From contig JAUMIR010000004.1 of the NCBI GenBank assembly GCA_030847615.1, forward strand, positions 99,152,001 through 99,216,000: DNA of 64,000 bases, written 5' to 3'. The notes below the pieces were generated by a model. The model saw nothing but the letters and a program-made list of their open reading frames with translations, was not told where the DNA came from and did not search any database. The translations under genes and the position numbers were made by a program. Of this stretch, positions 32,359-45,939 are shown piece by piece. This DNA is from Gambelia wislizenii. Lineage: Eukaryota > Chordata > Lepidosauria > Squamata > Crotaphytidae. The stretch's first letter is position 1. The number at the start of each line of letters is the position of its first letter.

Positions 32359-35300
32359 GTAAGGTGGCGGTGGGTGGTGGTGGTGCCTCCTCAGGGCACC
32401 GGGAGGGGAAAAAAGGCAGGACTAACCTGGACTATAGATCCTCGCCTCCACTGGCCATTGGCCTGGACGGCCCTCCCCGTCGCCCCCGGTTATTTTGCAT
32501 TTTGTCTTCAGAAAGGCATTTCTGAAACAGCTTCTCACTCAATTCCAAACAGGGCGAGGGATGGGAAAGGTTGTCTCTGAGCATGAGGAAAGTGCTTCCT
32601 TCGCCTCTTATCATTAGACTGTCGGAATCTTGGGAATCAGTGCTGTACTTTGTCATTGACTTAGGCCTCCAAAGCCTTGTAACTACCAACTTCATGAAAT
32701 GAGGGGATGTTCCTTAAGAGTTGGGTGGGATGGAGAATACAGGAGGCTACAGCACTCGGATGGGGAAGAGCTTCACCTGATGAAATTCTCCCATGGATGA
32801 AAAAGACCCACTGCTTTATACGCAGCTCTGTAGCCACATCCCCAGTCTACATAATCCTAATAGATCCCTCCCTATACCAGTGGCTTTTAACCATTTCTTT
32901 ACCAGGGACCCCCTTTGTTGCTGACTTAACTCATGGTTTATAACCCTAACAACAATAACAACACATAAAATAATAATAAAATTACACCATCCATTAAACC
33001 TTCCCTCAGAGGCACTGGAGTGGAGTGAAGACTTTTCTCCTGCTTCTTCCTGCAAGTTTGTGGCTGGAGTGGATTGAATGGCAATGTGCAGGCCAAGCCA
33101 GCCAACCAGACTTTGCCTTGGCTCCTGTCATGTGGCCACTCCACTACAAGGAGGAGGTGGGCCAAGCAGCCTTCACAGACCCCCTGTGAGGACATTACAG
33201 CCCCCTGGGGTCCCCAGACCACAGGTTAGGAACCACTGCCCGATGCTATACCTCTTACAGGTATAGTATATTTCATAAGATTAGGCCATGAATCTTGCAT
33301 AGGGATGCTTGGGATTACATTGTGCTAGTTCAGGAGCGGACAGAGTGTGGCCTGCAGGGCTCCATGTAGCCTCCAAGACAAGTTTTGCTGTCCCCAGCTT
33401 TTCTCATCCCACTACCATCTAAATTTTGGGAGCACAAGAAATTTTAATTTTGTCCCCAAATAGCCCGTAGCATTCCTGCAAGCTTATTTTGCCACATTTT
33501 CTGATGCTTTGGCCTTCCTAACCTTTGGCCTTTCTTCAGCTTATATAGCTTTCTCTTCAGCTCTCTAGCAACTAGAGGGATTTTGGATATTGCAGTTTCC
33601 TCTTGGCCTCAGTACTCCAGATGCCCACCTTTTCTCATGGACTCTACATTATACACATTGCATCTTTTAATGACATTTTAAGCAATGACTGATTAGCATT
33701 TTACTTGGTGAGTTACTCAATGTTAATCAGCGATGATCAGTCCAGTAGCACAGTAACTCTGGATTTGCTCTCATTAGTAGAATTGGATTGTTTTCCCTAT
33801 AGAATTACCAGCTGTTTTGGTACTGATATAAGTGTAAAAGCAGAGTGGGAGCAGATATGCTATTTCAAGGGTGGCAGCTCTACCCTCAGATGTTTTAACT
33901 TCCAGTAACGTTGCCAGCATGGCCAGTGGTTAAGGGTTGTGGGAACTGTAGTTCATCGCATCTGGAGAGCCCAAAGATTTCTACCCTGATGCTTATGTGG
34001 TCATAAGTATGCTTCCTTTTGTTAGCTCCTGCCTAATATTCAGAACACTTTTGAAAAGGTGTTCTTTTCAATCCACCTATCTCCTCCTGCTCCTTTGCCT
34101 CTCGAAGACTTTCCTTGCTATATTAAAGACACTATCAGTTCAAAACTCCAAGACTGTGGGGTTGTCTAGAAGATGAAAATGCTCCTCATAGAATTTGCAG
34201 AGAATACAATGTGTCCTAATGCGATCCAAATGAGATTCGTGGTATTCAGAAGGAGGGGGGCTAAAAAACCACAAACCACACAGTAAAAGGATTTGCGGTT
34301 TCCACTGAAGTTTCTCAGAAAATACATGTCGATGCGCATTTTCATATGTGTGGATGTCCAAATTGACATTGCTGTGCATTTTTGCTCTATTGCCCTTTAT
34401 CAGAGCGTGTGGATGCTCCATTCGAATAGATGCAAATGGATGTGAATAGGCGAAAAAATGGTAGAGACAAAAGAGCGTCGCAGTGAATGGGCATAAATGC
34501 ACACTCATTTGCATTATACCATCGCATCTAGACAAGCCCTGTGACTTCTGCTTCTTATTGCTCTTGAATCTCAGCTCCACAAGACACTCTTCAGAGTTCT
34601 GAGAATACCTTCATACCCTCAGTTCTGCTTATTTGCCAACTTTATTCCAGTAGATGCCACTTGGGACCCTCTGTTGCGCTGAGATTCCCTGCCTCACTAG
34701 AAATCACTTGGGAAACAGTAGTTTTCCACTTTGCTCATGCCCATGTGCACTAAGTCTACTAAGGGATCACAAATGTTGGCTGGTTTTGGTAGTTGGCCAC
34801 AATTTGTGATTTCCACTGGTGTTTTCACTAGATTTAGTAGAGTGCAAGAGCCCATCAATATGCAGTAAGATCTCCCAATTCATTGCTGGATCTACAGTGC
34901 CTTCTGAGATAATGGATATACAGCATTCCTTTCTGGAGCAGATACAGTGAAAAAAGAAATACTACTTTCCAAATACAGTACACCACAATGAAAGATGTTT
35001 CAGGAGTTTAATATGAGGATGAGAGAACAGTCTGAGTTGCAGCTGCTAATGAGAAGCCTTCAGGCTTGTACAGTATTTAAGTGAAAGGTTAGTGCTAAAA
35101 GGAAGAAGTGATTTCTATGATTGCTATTTACATATATATTTACACTGATGAAATGCTTTCCTTGTGCCCTTTTATCTGCTTGATTATGAGTACCCAGCAA
35201 AACCATAAGAGGGGAAAAATCAGAGGAAGTAAAATTATTTCAGGTTCTTTACTTTGCATGTTGGAATTATGTAAAGCATTTACACACTTATGTTTTGAAC

Positions 35301-38300
35301 AAATTGATACAATGATGAAATGGGGAAGATTCTATGGTATCCCAGTACAAGATAGGTTGTGTATCTAGTGAGCCAGTTCTGGAAGAGTTGGCTCATTATA
35401 TATTTGAGTGTCAGATATACACTGACATTAGAAAAAGTTATTTAGAGCCTTTCCTAAAGAAAATGAAATACTGGAGGGGGGGAGAAACTTAGTTTTCTGC
35501 TACAACCAACAAATCAATATGTGAAATATTAGTCCATTTCAGCTAATTATTATAGGAGCCAGAAGATTATGAGTATAAAATGGCTTTGTATGACACAAAA
35601 GGTTAAATGTTACTCTTCCTATGTGACTGTAATGTGATCTGTTTTCTAATATATGTTACTTACTTCAAGTTTAGGTATATATTTTAATTAGTTAATTTTA
35701 ATTATGTTGTAATTGTATGAAAACTTGGATTTTTTTATTGTTTTATGTTATCTTTATTCTTTGCAATGGTCTTTGGACTAAGCAATAAACATTTATTATG
35801 ATTACTTTGCATGTTGTTAACTGTTTCTTAATTCTCAATAAATCTATTTAGGATCATGCTGTAAAGATCATAGTTAAGTTCTGAGGCTGGCATTCTGTTT
35901 ATTCACTACACTAGTGATTAAACCTTTTCAATCACACAGCAGTGACAAGAGATGGTAGGCAAGATATGCTCTCTCCAAACAGCCTGTTGTTCCAGTGCCT
36001 TCCCTGCTTTCTTAGCCACTATGCCTGTGGCTTTTCTCTTCTGCCATGGCTACCTGCACAAGATTCTTGCCTTAGGTTTGCCTAAATACCAGTGAAATAA
36101 ATAGAACATACCTTTCTTTGACTTGTCCTCAGTATATTTTTCCAGTCTGTTCTTTCTAGGCTAGCAACCTACAAACAATAAAACTGGTGGCAAAGGAGGC
36201 AGAAACCTGATACAATTTACTTATTAACTTATTTTAATTTAATTTCTATCCTGCCTTTCTCTAAGCATGGGAGCTTATGTGAGAGCTGCAACAAAATTTT
36301 GCAGCATAGGGCTCTCCTGTTTCATGTTCAAGCCAGACAATCATGCTCTCCTTCCATGCTCTCTCTTATAACAAGTCAGCCAACAGTAGTTGCCCAGTGA
36401 GTGTGCTCAGGTCCCACAGGACTCTCCCCCACCCCTAAAGTTTTGTATAATCTACAAAACTTGTTCCCCAAACTGCTCCTTCTTGTATGTGAATGGTACT
36501 ACTTTGTCTACATAAGTTTTGATATTCAGAGAATTAAGTTTGCTCTTTAGTATACAAGATGCATTGTATCATTAACTGCAACTTGAGTTGATGGAAACTT
36601 TCTGTAGCTTTCTGCAGCCCTGTGGCTCCGACCTTGGAGGGGGAGGTCAGATCCATTATGGAAAATCCTATATCATATGGATTCCTGATGAGTAGTGTCA
36701 GGAGAAATGGAAAGGAAACCTCTGGATCCAGTCTGGTTCTCACAACATGGGGGACTAACACAATTTCCCTTCTGTTACTTGCTGTGAGAGTGAATTGGAG
36801 AGCAGGACAATGCTCGTTCATTTCTGCTCTGCCTGCAGAAACATGGCAGGGTTTTGGATGTTGGACTGTCTAACCTTGGAGTGTTCTGCACCTGCACATA
36901 GGATTTCCCTGCTAGTTTCAAAGATTTCTCAATGCAGCTTCCTGATTTCAAAGAAATGGGTACCAAATTTTATTTATTTATATTTATAAAGACTTAAGAA
37001 GGGTGGTTTGTAAGATTATGCACAAATATAAAATAACTAGCTAATGTATAATTAGTCAGAAATACTCTTGGAATCCTTTTCAGGCCTGTATTTAAGATAT
37101 AAATTGCTCAGTAGTCTAATTTTGAGTTAACAAATGTTTTCTTGAGTATTTAGTGGAATGTTTAACGCCATTTATTTTCTCCTCCTCCCTTATTAGTTTG
37201 CCAATTCCAAAACTTGAAGACACAATTAGAAGATACTTGAATGCACAAAAGCCTCTTCTAGATGATGACCAATTCAGGTAAGAACAAACCAAGGATGTAA
37301 TCCTCGCACATCTTGCACAATGCTGACAGCACCTTCTTCTTTCTGTGAACCAGCAGAACCAGAATCCAAAATATTGCTGCCGTGTAATTACAGATACCAT
37401 TTCTTCATTCTCAGCCAGAAGCTTTTGCTACGTTTAGGGTGGGGGAGGGGAAGTCACACAGGACTTCTGTGGACTAGACCCAAGTTGTCCTGCAGCATTC
37501 ATCCAGATATTTTACCTCTCAGAAAGAGGCATAGCAGCTTTACTAAAATCTCTCTCTCTCTCTCTTATATATATAAAGGAAAACTGAAGAACTTGCTGCC
37601 AACTTTGGGAAAGGAATTGGTAGAGAATTACATGAGCAGTTGATTTCACAGGACAAGCAAAACAAACATACTAGTTATATTTCAGGTAGGAAAGTAGTTG
37701 TGAAACTTGTATTCTTTGTATCTGTTATCCAGATTGCTGAGTTGAGAATCACTCTGATCTGGCACAAGATCAGCTTGTGCATTTATTGAGGAAAGAACTG
37801 ACATTATTAAAAAGGATTGGCTTGAATCAGAACTATGAGAAGACTTATTGAACTTATTGTTTTCAGTGGATCTGTTCTAAGTTTGATTAAGTCTGGATGC
37901 AACCCAATGTTTTGAGGCAATGTTGGGTGACATGCAAGTTGGATGTGTGATGGTCCATTCACACCTGCAAGTCATTATTTAAAGCTATAATCACTGGATA
38001 ATGAGTGTGTGTGTGTGTGAATCAGTTCCTGGCTTCAGATGAACAAACTTCATTGTAGTGGATGCTCTGTTTTGAAATCATCCTGGCAGGTATTTTGAGT
38101 CACAATGCATTAATAAGGTATCAGAGTATCAGCAATATGAAAGCTTTGTTGAATGCAGTGCACCATAATTCATTATGGTGATATTTTCTGATTTAGTATA
38201 TTGTTAACCAATTTACCAAAGTCTAATCAATGCTATGGTGGCCTAGATTTTGTTTGTTCTAAAAATAAGTTGTGTGTGTATAAACAGACTCCTGGGGTTG

Positions 38301-41300
38301 TATAAATGGCCTAAGAGCTGGTACATTAGAGAAAAGATTGTAACAGATTGTTAAAGCAAACACACACTTTGCATGCAGAAAATCCCAAGTTCATTTCTTG
38401 GCATCTTGTATTAAAGAATTCAGGTACTTGGTGAGAACAATCTTCACCTGCGGTTTTCGAGAAATGTTACCAACTGGGGTTGACTGAGTATGGGGAACCT
38501 CTAAGCCACAGAAACATATGCCAGCCCACAGACAGTCTCTATCCAGTCTGCCAATTTCTTTTTGGTTTGATTTCCAATCAGTGACTGGAAATAAGGGATT
38601 TTTCTCTATCCCATGCTAGTCTGGCTTTAAAAACCCCACCTTGGTGACAGAGGAGTCTTTTAAACCCCTGTTTTTAACATGGGCTTGTTTTGGCAGAAGG
38701 GTCGCTACTGTGGTGGTGTGGGCTAACCCTCACCAACACTGTCCTCTCTCAGAAAACTGCCTCTCTTTCACTTTAATGAGATTTTATAAACCACCCATTG
38801 GTGGTAATGGCTGTTTTTTAAAAGCCTAATTGCAGAGGATGCTGTGTGTGTGTGTATGTGTGTGTGTGCATATGAGAGAAATAATATATGAGCGTGTGGG
38901 AGAGAGTGAATGGGATATGGGCAACAATGTTAGGGCCATGGGGGTGGGGGCTTGCCCACTGTTGGCATGTGGCACCAGTGTGCTTATATAGAATTCCAAC
39001 AGTTCAGACCAAAGCAGGTTTCCCCACCTTTGGAGTGGACAGTACTGTACTAGATGGGCCAGTGTCTTCCAATATGGCAGCCAGTTCTAGCCCTGCTTAT
39101 TCCCTTGGAAGGTAAAGTGGTACAGGAACATTCGGGGGAAAGACAATTTATTGCTGCAGTAAAAGACGATAAAATTCTGATAAGGAAACTATGTAATGAA
39201 GGAAAATAATGGTTGTTACGATCAATTACTGATTCAAAACAAACATAACTCTATTACAGAATGTTCAAGCAAGCATCAGTCTTCAGAGAATCCAACTTAG
39301 TCCCAGCAGTAAAATTGCCTCTGAAAAGGCAGGCAGAATGAGAGAGAGGAAAGGAGGTTTGCTTCAGCCTTAAAAAAGAACAGCTTTTGTTTGATCAAAG
39401 AACAAGAACATGAAATATGCAAACAGCAGAAGGCCAGAGCATAAACGAAGGGAGATAGCAAATCAAGTAGGAGAAAGGATATAGAGAGAAGAAAGAAAAA
39501 AGGTTCATAGCATTTAACTTAACCAATTTAAAATGTTATTTTAGTCCTCAAAAGAGTTACCCATATCTGTATCCTGCTGGTGCTTATAAATATATCCATG
39601 GAGAATAGAAGTACTTATGCATAGAACATACCTGGAATTGGTATAAATTTCACACACACACTCTTTGCTGAGATTATTATCAAACTAGTCCGCTAATTGA
39701 TGTATGATGGCAGTGAATTAGAACCAGCTCTCTCTGCACTGCATAACAATATAACTTTGTATTAAATTAAAAATGTAAATACTGTATGTCCCATAGTACT
39801 TGTTGATACTCAGCTGAGAAAAGTTAGAATGATTCCATGCTGAAGATGAGCCAGGCCCTTCAGTAAGTATACTGAAGAACAAAATGTGTGAATGAAAAAT
39901 TGTTCTCATATAGAAGAGGCATGATTCTGTTGTTGTCATCAATCCTCCCCCCCTTTTTTTTATATTACATGGAAAGTAACACAAGTTTTGCAATACTTTT
40001 ATTTTGTATAAATTAAGGCAGACAGGGGCCTCACAGCTGGAAGCACAAGTGTTGCAAAATATTTGTTTAAATGAAGATTGGAAGGATGATAGGCAAGCAA
40101 GAGCAGGCAAATTAACCTAGCAGATTTTAACATGGGGAAGCGCTTTCAGACAGGAATATGAGGAGCAGGTGCTCTGCAGTGAAACAAGTGTTCACAAGCG
40201 GGGAGTTTTTTAATTATCAATCTTCTATCATATCTTGTTCTCCAGTTATATGCATGTATATATGAAACAGGACATACATCTTATTTTGTTGTTGACAACA
40301 TTTCTGAGTGACTTGAAGACAAAGCACCCATTATCTCTTTTTCCTCACCTAGGATATATTTGCTTAAATTCTGCTTTCGCTAAAATACTTTATAAAGGCA
40401 ACAGCACATACTAAAAGTAGCAGGCACTATTTAGTTTTACACATCCCTAAGCATTTTTGCTGTCACCTTGACTATTGTGGAGCACAGTACTGTAAACTGT
40501 ATGTATTACCAAACTGGAAAAATGAAGAATTCATAGAACATAAGCTGGAAATTCTTTCAATGTATTTGTTTTACAACTTGCACTATGTCGATTGTTACCT
40601 TTAATCTCCCATTAACATTTACTTTGCAGCCCTCATATTTGTGAAGAAAATCCACAGTTCTTAAGTTGAGTCTAAACTCAATTACTTTAGTGGATAGTAT
40701 GAAGACAGGGATTAGAAATGAAATCTTGGCTGAGGAACTGAGACTTGTTGTAGGAAAGATGGAGAGGAAAGGACAGCAGAGATAAAGGAAGATGACAAGG
40801 AAAGACCAGAAGAGACAGACAGGCAGGAAGGTAAAGAAGCTAATGTTTTTTTTTTTCTTTCAAAAACAACACAGTGGTAGGTTGCAAAGGAAAGTGAATA
40901 GTGAGTGGTTACTGAATGTAAAACTGTACCCTAAACCAGTGCATTATGATGACGGTCACATGTTCATTCCACAAAGAATAAATGATCCATTTGGGATTGT
41001 AGGAACTTGAGGTGGAATTCAGAGTCATATGAGCAGAAGGCAGGTTGGTGGGATAAGATTTCCCCTCCCTTGCCCCCAAAACTGTCCCCAGGGGGTCCCC
41101 CAACCCTCCAGATTTTGAAGGTTTGATGGGGGAGGGGCTGTAAGATTGATTACCTCCTCCATGTTTCTCAGGTGGAAGCACTTCTGTCAGTAGGAGGACT
41201 GAATTGGATTCCACCCTTGCAAATGTACCTTGTGCAGCGTATCATAGACTGCAATAATCACAAGCTCCTTTCAGGAGTATTCCACATTAATAACATGTAT

Positions 41301-44001
41301 TTTCTCCCTTTGTCTTTGTCTTTATTGGTCTGCCACCTCTCAATTTTAGGTCCTTGGTTTGACATGTACCTCCGGGCACGTGAATCAGTTGTTTTGAACT
41401 TCAACCCGTTCATGGTTTTCAATGCTGACTCCAAAGTGGATTATAACAACCAACTCATAAGGGCAACTAATATGACTGTTTCTGCTTTGAGATTCTTGAT
41501 GACTCTCAGGGCTAACATTTTAGAACCAGAGGTTTTTCACCTCAACCCAGCCAAAAGTGACACTCAAGCTTTTAAAAAGTTTATTCGTTTTGTGCCTTCT
41601 TCTCTGTCGTGGTATGGTGCCTACATGGTGAATGCCTACCCACTAGACATGTCACAGTACTTCAGGCTTTTCAATTCCACTCGCCTGCCTAAGCTTACCA
41701 AGGATGAACTGTTTACAGATGAAAGTGAGAGGCATCTATTGGTGATTAGAAATGGAAACTTCTATGTATTTGATGTGATAGATAGAGATGGGAATATAAT
41801 GAAGCCTTCAGAAATCCAAGCACACCTAAAATTCATCCTTGCTGACAACAGCCCAGTTCCAGAATTCCCTCTTGCTTGTCTGACTACTGAAAACAGGGAC
41901 ACATGGGCAAAGTTGAGACAGGAGCTACTTGAAAATGGGAATAAGGAAGCCTTAAGAAAAGTGGATTCAGCAACATTCTCTCTGTGCCTTGATGACTTTT
42001 CAATTGAAGGCTTCAACCACTTGTCCCATACTATGCTGCATGGTGATGGCATCAATAGGTGGTATGACAAGTCATTTAACCTGATTTTAGCCAAAGATGG
42101 CACTGCAGCAATTCACTTTGAACACTCTTGGGGAGATGGGGTAGCTGTGCTTAGATTCCAAAATGAAGTGTTTAAAGACAGTACCCAGTCTCCTGCAATT
42201 ACACCTCAGTCTCAGCCTGCTGCTGTTGATTCTGCCTCATCTGTACAGAAACTGAACTTTAAATTGAATGATGCCTTAAAAGAAGGAATTACCAAAGCCA
42301 AACAAAAATTTGATGCTACAGTGAAAACGCTGACTGTGGAGGCCCAACAGTTTGAAAGAGGAGGCAAGGAGCTGTTAAAGCAGCATAAAGTCAGTCCTGA
42401 TGCTATTGTTCAGCTTGCCTTCCAGATGGCTTTTCTGCAACAATATGGCCAAACGGTTGCCACCTATGAATCTTGCAGCACAGCAGCTTTCAAGCACGGC
42501 CGCACTGAAACCATTCGTCCTGCCTCAGTTTATACAAAGACATGTTCAGAGGCTGTTGTCAGGAAGTCATCCAAGCACAGCATAGCACAGCTGCGACAGA
42601 TGATTGCAGAGTGCTCCAAGTACCACAACCAGCTCACAAAAGAAGCTGCAATGGGTAAGTGTGAATGTGAAGTGGTGGTGTGTTTTCTCCTGCAATTTGC
42701 ATGGTAACTCCAAGCAAGCCCATCTCTTCACTGATGCAAGTGCTGTAGGTGGACTGAGGTTATCCAGTGTGATCAGTGATCTTCACTTTTTTACAATAAC
42801 ACAACCTATTTGCAAAGCTTCTCACTAATGAAATGACTCACCTATCCAGTGCTTGACCAAAATGATAATCATTCAATTACACAAATTTACATATCCTCCC
42901 CAACAGGGGTTCACAGCACATAAACTCCACACACATACCTACACACCTATTCTCTGAGGATGCCAGCCATAGATGCGGGCGAAACATCAGAAAGAAACTA
43001 TTCCAGAACATGGCCTCACAGCCTGGAAAAAAACCAAGGAAAATCTAAAGAAAAGATTTCTGTTTCTCCATAGTATTTTGAAAACCTTTTGAGTTTCTCT
43101 TCAACTTCCTGAACGTTTGAAAAAGTCTGCTGTCAAAATGTAGAACAGCCTTTTACCCTCCAGAGAAGGCAGTAGTCATTGGCCAGCGGAGTAAGACAGT
43201 TTTCATAAACCCTTTATACACAGAGCCTTTTTCTTTTAATTACCATCACAGAAGAGTTAATTGGAAATCTGTGGAATACCAATACTCAGATTCTGTGAGA
43301 ACATTGACAGAGTAGGGCTTTCCATCCCTTACTTCTTTACTACTTCAGCTTTTGCAAATATGGCATTTATATCTCAGTGTACACTGTCCCAGGGTTTTAT
43401 GAGACAACACTCAAATGTGCCCCTCTTATCTGCAAACTTCATCCTTCTTGTGGAGAAAAGGGTGTATAGCCCTGAATAAACAGTAGAGAACCCAACCTAA
43501 CACTTTCAAGAAGTATCCAATTTCTTCTGCATATGCAGCCTAGATTAATGGAAAGCAGTTTTGATGTATGTATTAAATTGACAACATACTATAATTTTGA
43601 ATAATTTAACCACACTTTTTTTTTTGTCTTTGTAATGCTATATTCACTAAATGCTTTTTGTCTTGGCAGGTCAGGGCTTTGATCGGCACTTGTATGGCTT
43701 GCGGTGTCTGGCAGAATCCAGAGGAACTCCTCTGCCAGACTTTTATCAGGACCAAGCGTATGCCCAGATTAATCACAACATTATCTCCACAAGTACTCTG
43801 TCTAGTTCTGCTGTCTCCATGGGTGGATTTGGGCCAGTGGTGCCTGATGGTTTTGGTGTAGCATATGGAGTGCATGATAACTGGATTGGGTGTAATGTTT
43901 CTGGTTATCCAGCGAGGAATGTACAAGAATTTGTCCAATGTGTTCACAAGTCACTGGATAATATTTTTAATGTTCTGGAAGGTAAACAACTTAGTAACTG
44001 A
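32183..44001 (+). CDS. CPT2: CPT2, mitochondrial carnitine O-palmitoyltransferase 2 (complete, 5 exons)
   Basis: CPT2 sits on the matrix face of the inner mitochondrial membrane and converts long-chain acylcarnitine plus CoA back to acyl-CoA plus carnitine, the last step of the carnitine shuttle before beta-oxidation. The coding exons are 32183-32358, 37197-37277, 37579-37685, 41350-42654 and 43670-44001 (176, 81, 107, 1305 and 332 nt; 2001 nt, 666 aa). Exons 2-5 match the exon lengths I recall for human CPT2; exon 1 is 24 nt longer, giving 666 against 658 aa. The N-terminus is Arg-rich with no acidic residue for the first 40 or so residues, fitting a mitochondrial presequence. The catalytic His is H380 in HFEHSWGDG (codon 42123-42125), and the carnitine-site motif [14 protein letters not shown] is at residues 498-511. 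All introns are GT-AG. The ATG has a good Kozak context (G at -3 and +4). No break is seen; the gene looks functional. Confidence 0.98.
32878..33238. mobile_element. hAT-like MITE in CPT2 intron 1
   Basis: It starts CAGTGGCTTTTAACC and ends GGTTAGGAACCACTG. The interior (CCTTCCCTCAGAGGCACTGG, TTGTGGCTGGAGTGGATTGA) is shared with copies at 60153-60553 and 61477-61868. Confidence 0.85.
33239..34155. other. CPT2 intron 1 segment
   Basis: Mostly unique. At about 33870-33975 is a degraded small repeat (GCCAGCATGGCCAGTGG, GTGGGAACTGTAGTTCATC) related to copies at 48470-48570, 50180-50300 and 50468-50575. Confidence 0.5.
34156..34541. mobile_element. MITE in CPT2 intron 1, GTTGTCTAGA-type ends
   Basis: Left GGGTTGTCTAGAAGATG and right CATCGCATCTAGACAAGCCC are inverted. 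The interior has matching arms around AAATGCACACTCATTTGC. It carries a chance 146-codon minus-strand frame with no motif. Confidence 0.6.
34542..37196. other. Remainder of CPT2 intron 1, nothing recognised
   Basis: AT-rich unique-looking sequence. No extra exon with splice signals and family-like sequence was found. Confidence 0.55.
37197..37277 (+). CDS. CPT2: CPT2 coding exon 2
   Basis: This 81-nt exon follows a polypyrimidine tract and TTATTAG acceptor and ends at AG|GTAAGA. It encodes [20 protein letters not shown] followed by LDDDQF, with split Arg codons at both ends. The wording is nearly identical to mammalian CPT2. Confidence 0.97.
37579..37685 (+). CDS. CPT2: CPT2 coding exon 3
   Basis: This 107-nt exon has the acceptor ATATAAAG|G and the donor TCAG|GTAGGA. 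It encodes [20 protein letters not shown] followed by [15 protein letters not shown]. The acceptor lacks a classic pyrimidine tract next to it: a (CT)n then (AT)n run at about 37549-37577 stands in its place. Intron 2 is only 301 nt. Confidence 0.96.
37686..41349. other. CPT2 intron 3, short repeats only
   Basis: Contains (GT)n tracts at about 38006-38019 and 38842-38870 and several purine- or pyrimidine-rich runs. No coding segment or transposon was recognised. Confidence 0.55.
41350..42654 (+). CDS. CPT2: CPT2 coding exon 4 (main catalytic exon)
   Basis: This large exon (1305 nt) starts after CAATTTTAG and ends ATGG|GTAAGT. It covers residues 122-556 and carries most of the acyltransferase domain: [38 protein letters not shown], the catalytic HFEHSWGDG and the [17 protein letters not shown] carnitine/CoA region. 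The open frame runs back into intron 3 as far as 41172, but that part is not coding. Confidence 0.98.
42873..43055 (+). mobile_element. Penelope-like fragment in CPT2 intron 4
   Basis: TTACATATCCTCCCCAACAG, GATGCCAGCCATAGATGCGG, GCGAAACATCAG and AGAACATGGCCTCACAGCCT match the end of the copy at 28595-29130. Confidence 0.8.
43670..44001 (+). CDS. CPT2: CPT2 coding exon 5 and stop
   Basis: The acceptor TCTTGGCAG is followed by GT CAG GGC TTT GAT (…[10 protein letters not shown]). The exon includes [20 protein letters not shown] and [18 protein letters not shown], the conserved C-terminal acyltransferase motifs, and stops at TGA 43999-44001 after ...LEGKQLSN. Confidence 0.97.
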
Positions 44002-44249
44002 ATCACAGCAGGAGAACGATTGGCTTTCTTAAAGCATAGAGTGATACCAGATTTTCTTCACCTAGAAAAATATTTTTAACTTTCTGGCTGGAATTTCAGG
44101 CTAGCACCTACTTTGGAAAAAATTACCAGAATTAAAATAATGAGTTTAATTCTTTGGGTTGGGTCTTGTAATAATCATGTTTAGAGTTTAATAAGTTAAA
44201 CTAGTTCCAACTTCATACAGACATCTAATTCTAATATTATTGATTGTAA

Positions 44250-44255
44250 AATAAA
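44250..44255 (+). terminator. Candidate CPT2 polyadenylation signal
   Basis: AATAAA lies 249 nt after the CPT2 stop codon and is followed by a TG-rich stretch (ATTTTGTGCAAGTGTCTG). It is the first canonical signal after the stop. Use of this site is inferred, not shown. Confidence 0.6.
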
Positions 44256-44515
44256 ATTTATTTTGTGCAAGTGTCTGCCAAGGACATGTCAGTGCAGTCT
44301 AAGGCCTAAATCCTAATCTTAATCTCAACCAGAGTAGAATCACTGCATCAATATAGTTTACCTATGTGCTGATTCAACAGTTGATTCAATGAGCCTAATG
44401 AGTTGGGACTAACCAACAGGATTCCAGCCGTAGTGTTTAGGCTGCTTGCTGTAATTTATAAGGTTCTTTTCTTTCTAGTATACAAATTAGTTTGATAATT
44501 TTTATATATAATCTA

Positions 44516-45337
44516 CCGTATATACTCATGTATACATTTTTTAAAAACTTGAAAAAAATTGACCCCAAAAAACCCTGAGTGACTTATGCATGGATTGCTG
44601 GGAAATGGGTGATGGCAGCACCAGCTGGATGAGCTCTGTGCTTCTACCATTTTGGGTCCTTGAGGTGGAACAGAGTGGTGGCAGCCATTTTTAATAGGGG
44701 TTTACTGTATAAGTCTCTTGATGCTTCGCAGTCTTAGTAACCCCTTATTTTAAATGGCTGCTGCTCTTCTGCTACATCTCAAGACCCTAAATGGTGGCTC
44801 CCCCACATTGCTGCTGAGCACTGCTCAGGCCGAAAAAGGGGGTGGGGAAGGAGGGAGGGCTGCCCGTCTTTCTCTAATTTGGGAAAGGAGGGCTTAATGG
44901 GATGGCAGCACTGCTTCCATCCCACATGGGGCTTATCACCTCATGTCTCTGCCTTATTGCTTGTTTCCTAATAGAAGCAGTTTGCTTTCCTTGTTCTTCT
45001 CCCCACTCCTTTTTTTTCAGGCTGCATTCTCATTCTTTTTCCTCATTTACATTCCTTTCCCTATCTGTAATTGTATAGATGTAGACTGTTTAAGATCAGC
45101 AGTGCAATTTACATCCCCCTCAATTGTAACCTCTCAGATAAACAGATCCTCTCCACCTCTTTAGCTCTTCCTGAGTATGTTTCCTTGATGCATTTTAAAT
45201 GGGGGGGGGGGAATGCTTGTTACATGCCCATAAGTTTTACTCTCAACTTACCACAGATCATAGCAAAATTCATAATTTTGGTCCCAAAACCTGCCCTCAG
45301 GTATACATGAGGTTGACTTATACATGAGCATATATGG
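44516..45337. mobile_element. DNA transposon derivative with CCGTATATACTC ends and TA duplication
   Basis: Left end CCGTATATACTCATGTATA and right end TATACATGAGCATATATGG are inverted copies, each flanked by TA. The element (about 820 bp) lies just beyond the CPT2 polyadenylation signal, and the interior has no transposase. Confidence 0.75.
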
Positions 45338-45939
45338 TATACAAACAGAAATGTTCCCTATACTAATGTATAGAGAGTTTTGTCATTGTCCATGTACCTA
45401 ATTCAGACATCCTTAAGTAAGCCCTTTCGTCAGAATGCATCCCAAGAATGAAACATTTTTGAGCAAGATTCAATTACCCAGATCAAACCCTTAGTGAAAT
45501 AGCAGGGTTTTCATATTGTCTTTCCAAAGAGCTACCTTGTGATGGTGTGTGACTTACAGAAAACCTTTAGGTGAATCAGAGCAGCATCTGCAAGAATAAC
45601 TAAAATCACTCTTCAACTGGCAAGACTTGTAAGCTTTAATTATACAGATAGTTATTACGAAAAGCTACTTTTAGCATCATGGAACCTGTCAGACAGGCTA
45701 ATCTAGAGACTTCAGACTTGGCTGGTTTGAGTCTGATCTACAGTCATCTCACAAACTTGTAAAAAAATTCTAAATGCTTTGCAGAACAATTTAAGAATAA
45801 ATTTGCATTCCCCAGACTTCACTTCCAACATCTTATTTCACAATGTAGTTCTTCTCTAAAATGTATTTTTTAACATGTGAGCAGTTAAGGCTAACATCTC
45901 CAGAAGGACAAATTATGTTTAAACTGAAGAATCTAAATA
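45338..45939. other. CPT2–CZIB intergenic, nothing recognised
   Basis: AT-rich; no feature seen. Confidence 0.5.

Noticed and set aside
41172..42707. A single 511-residue protein
   Set aside because: Only 41350-42654 is exon 4 of CPT2. The frame extends by chance into introns 3 and 4 past clear splice sites.
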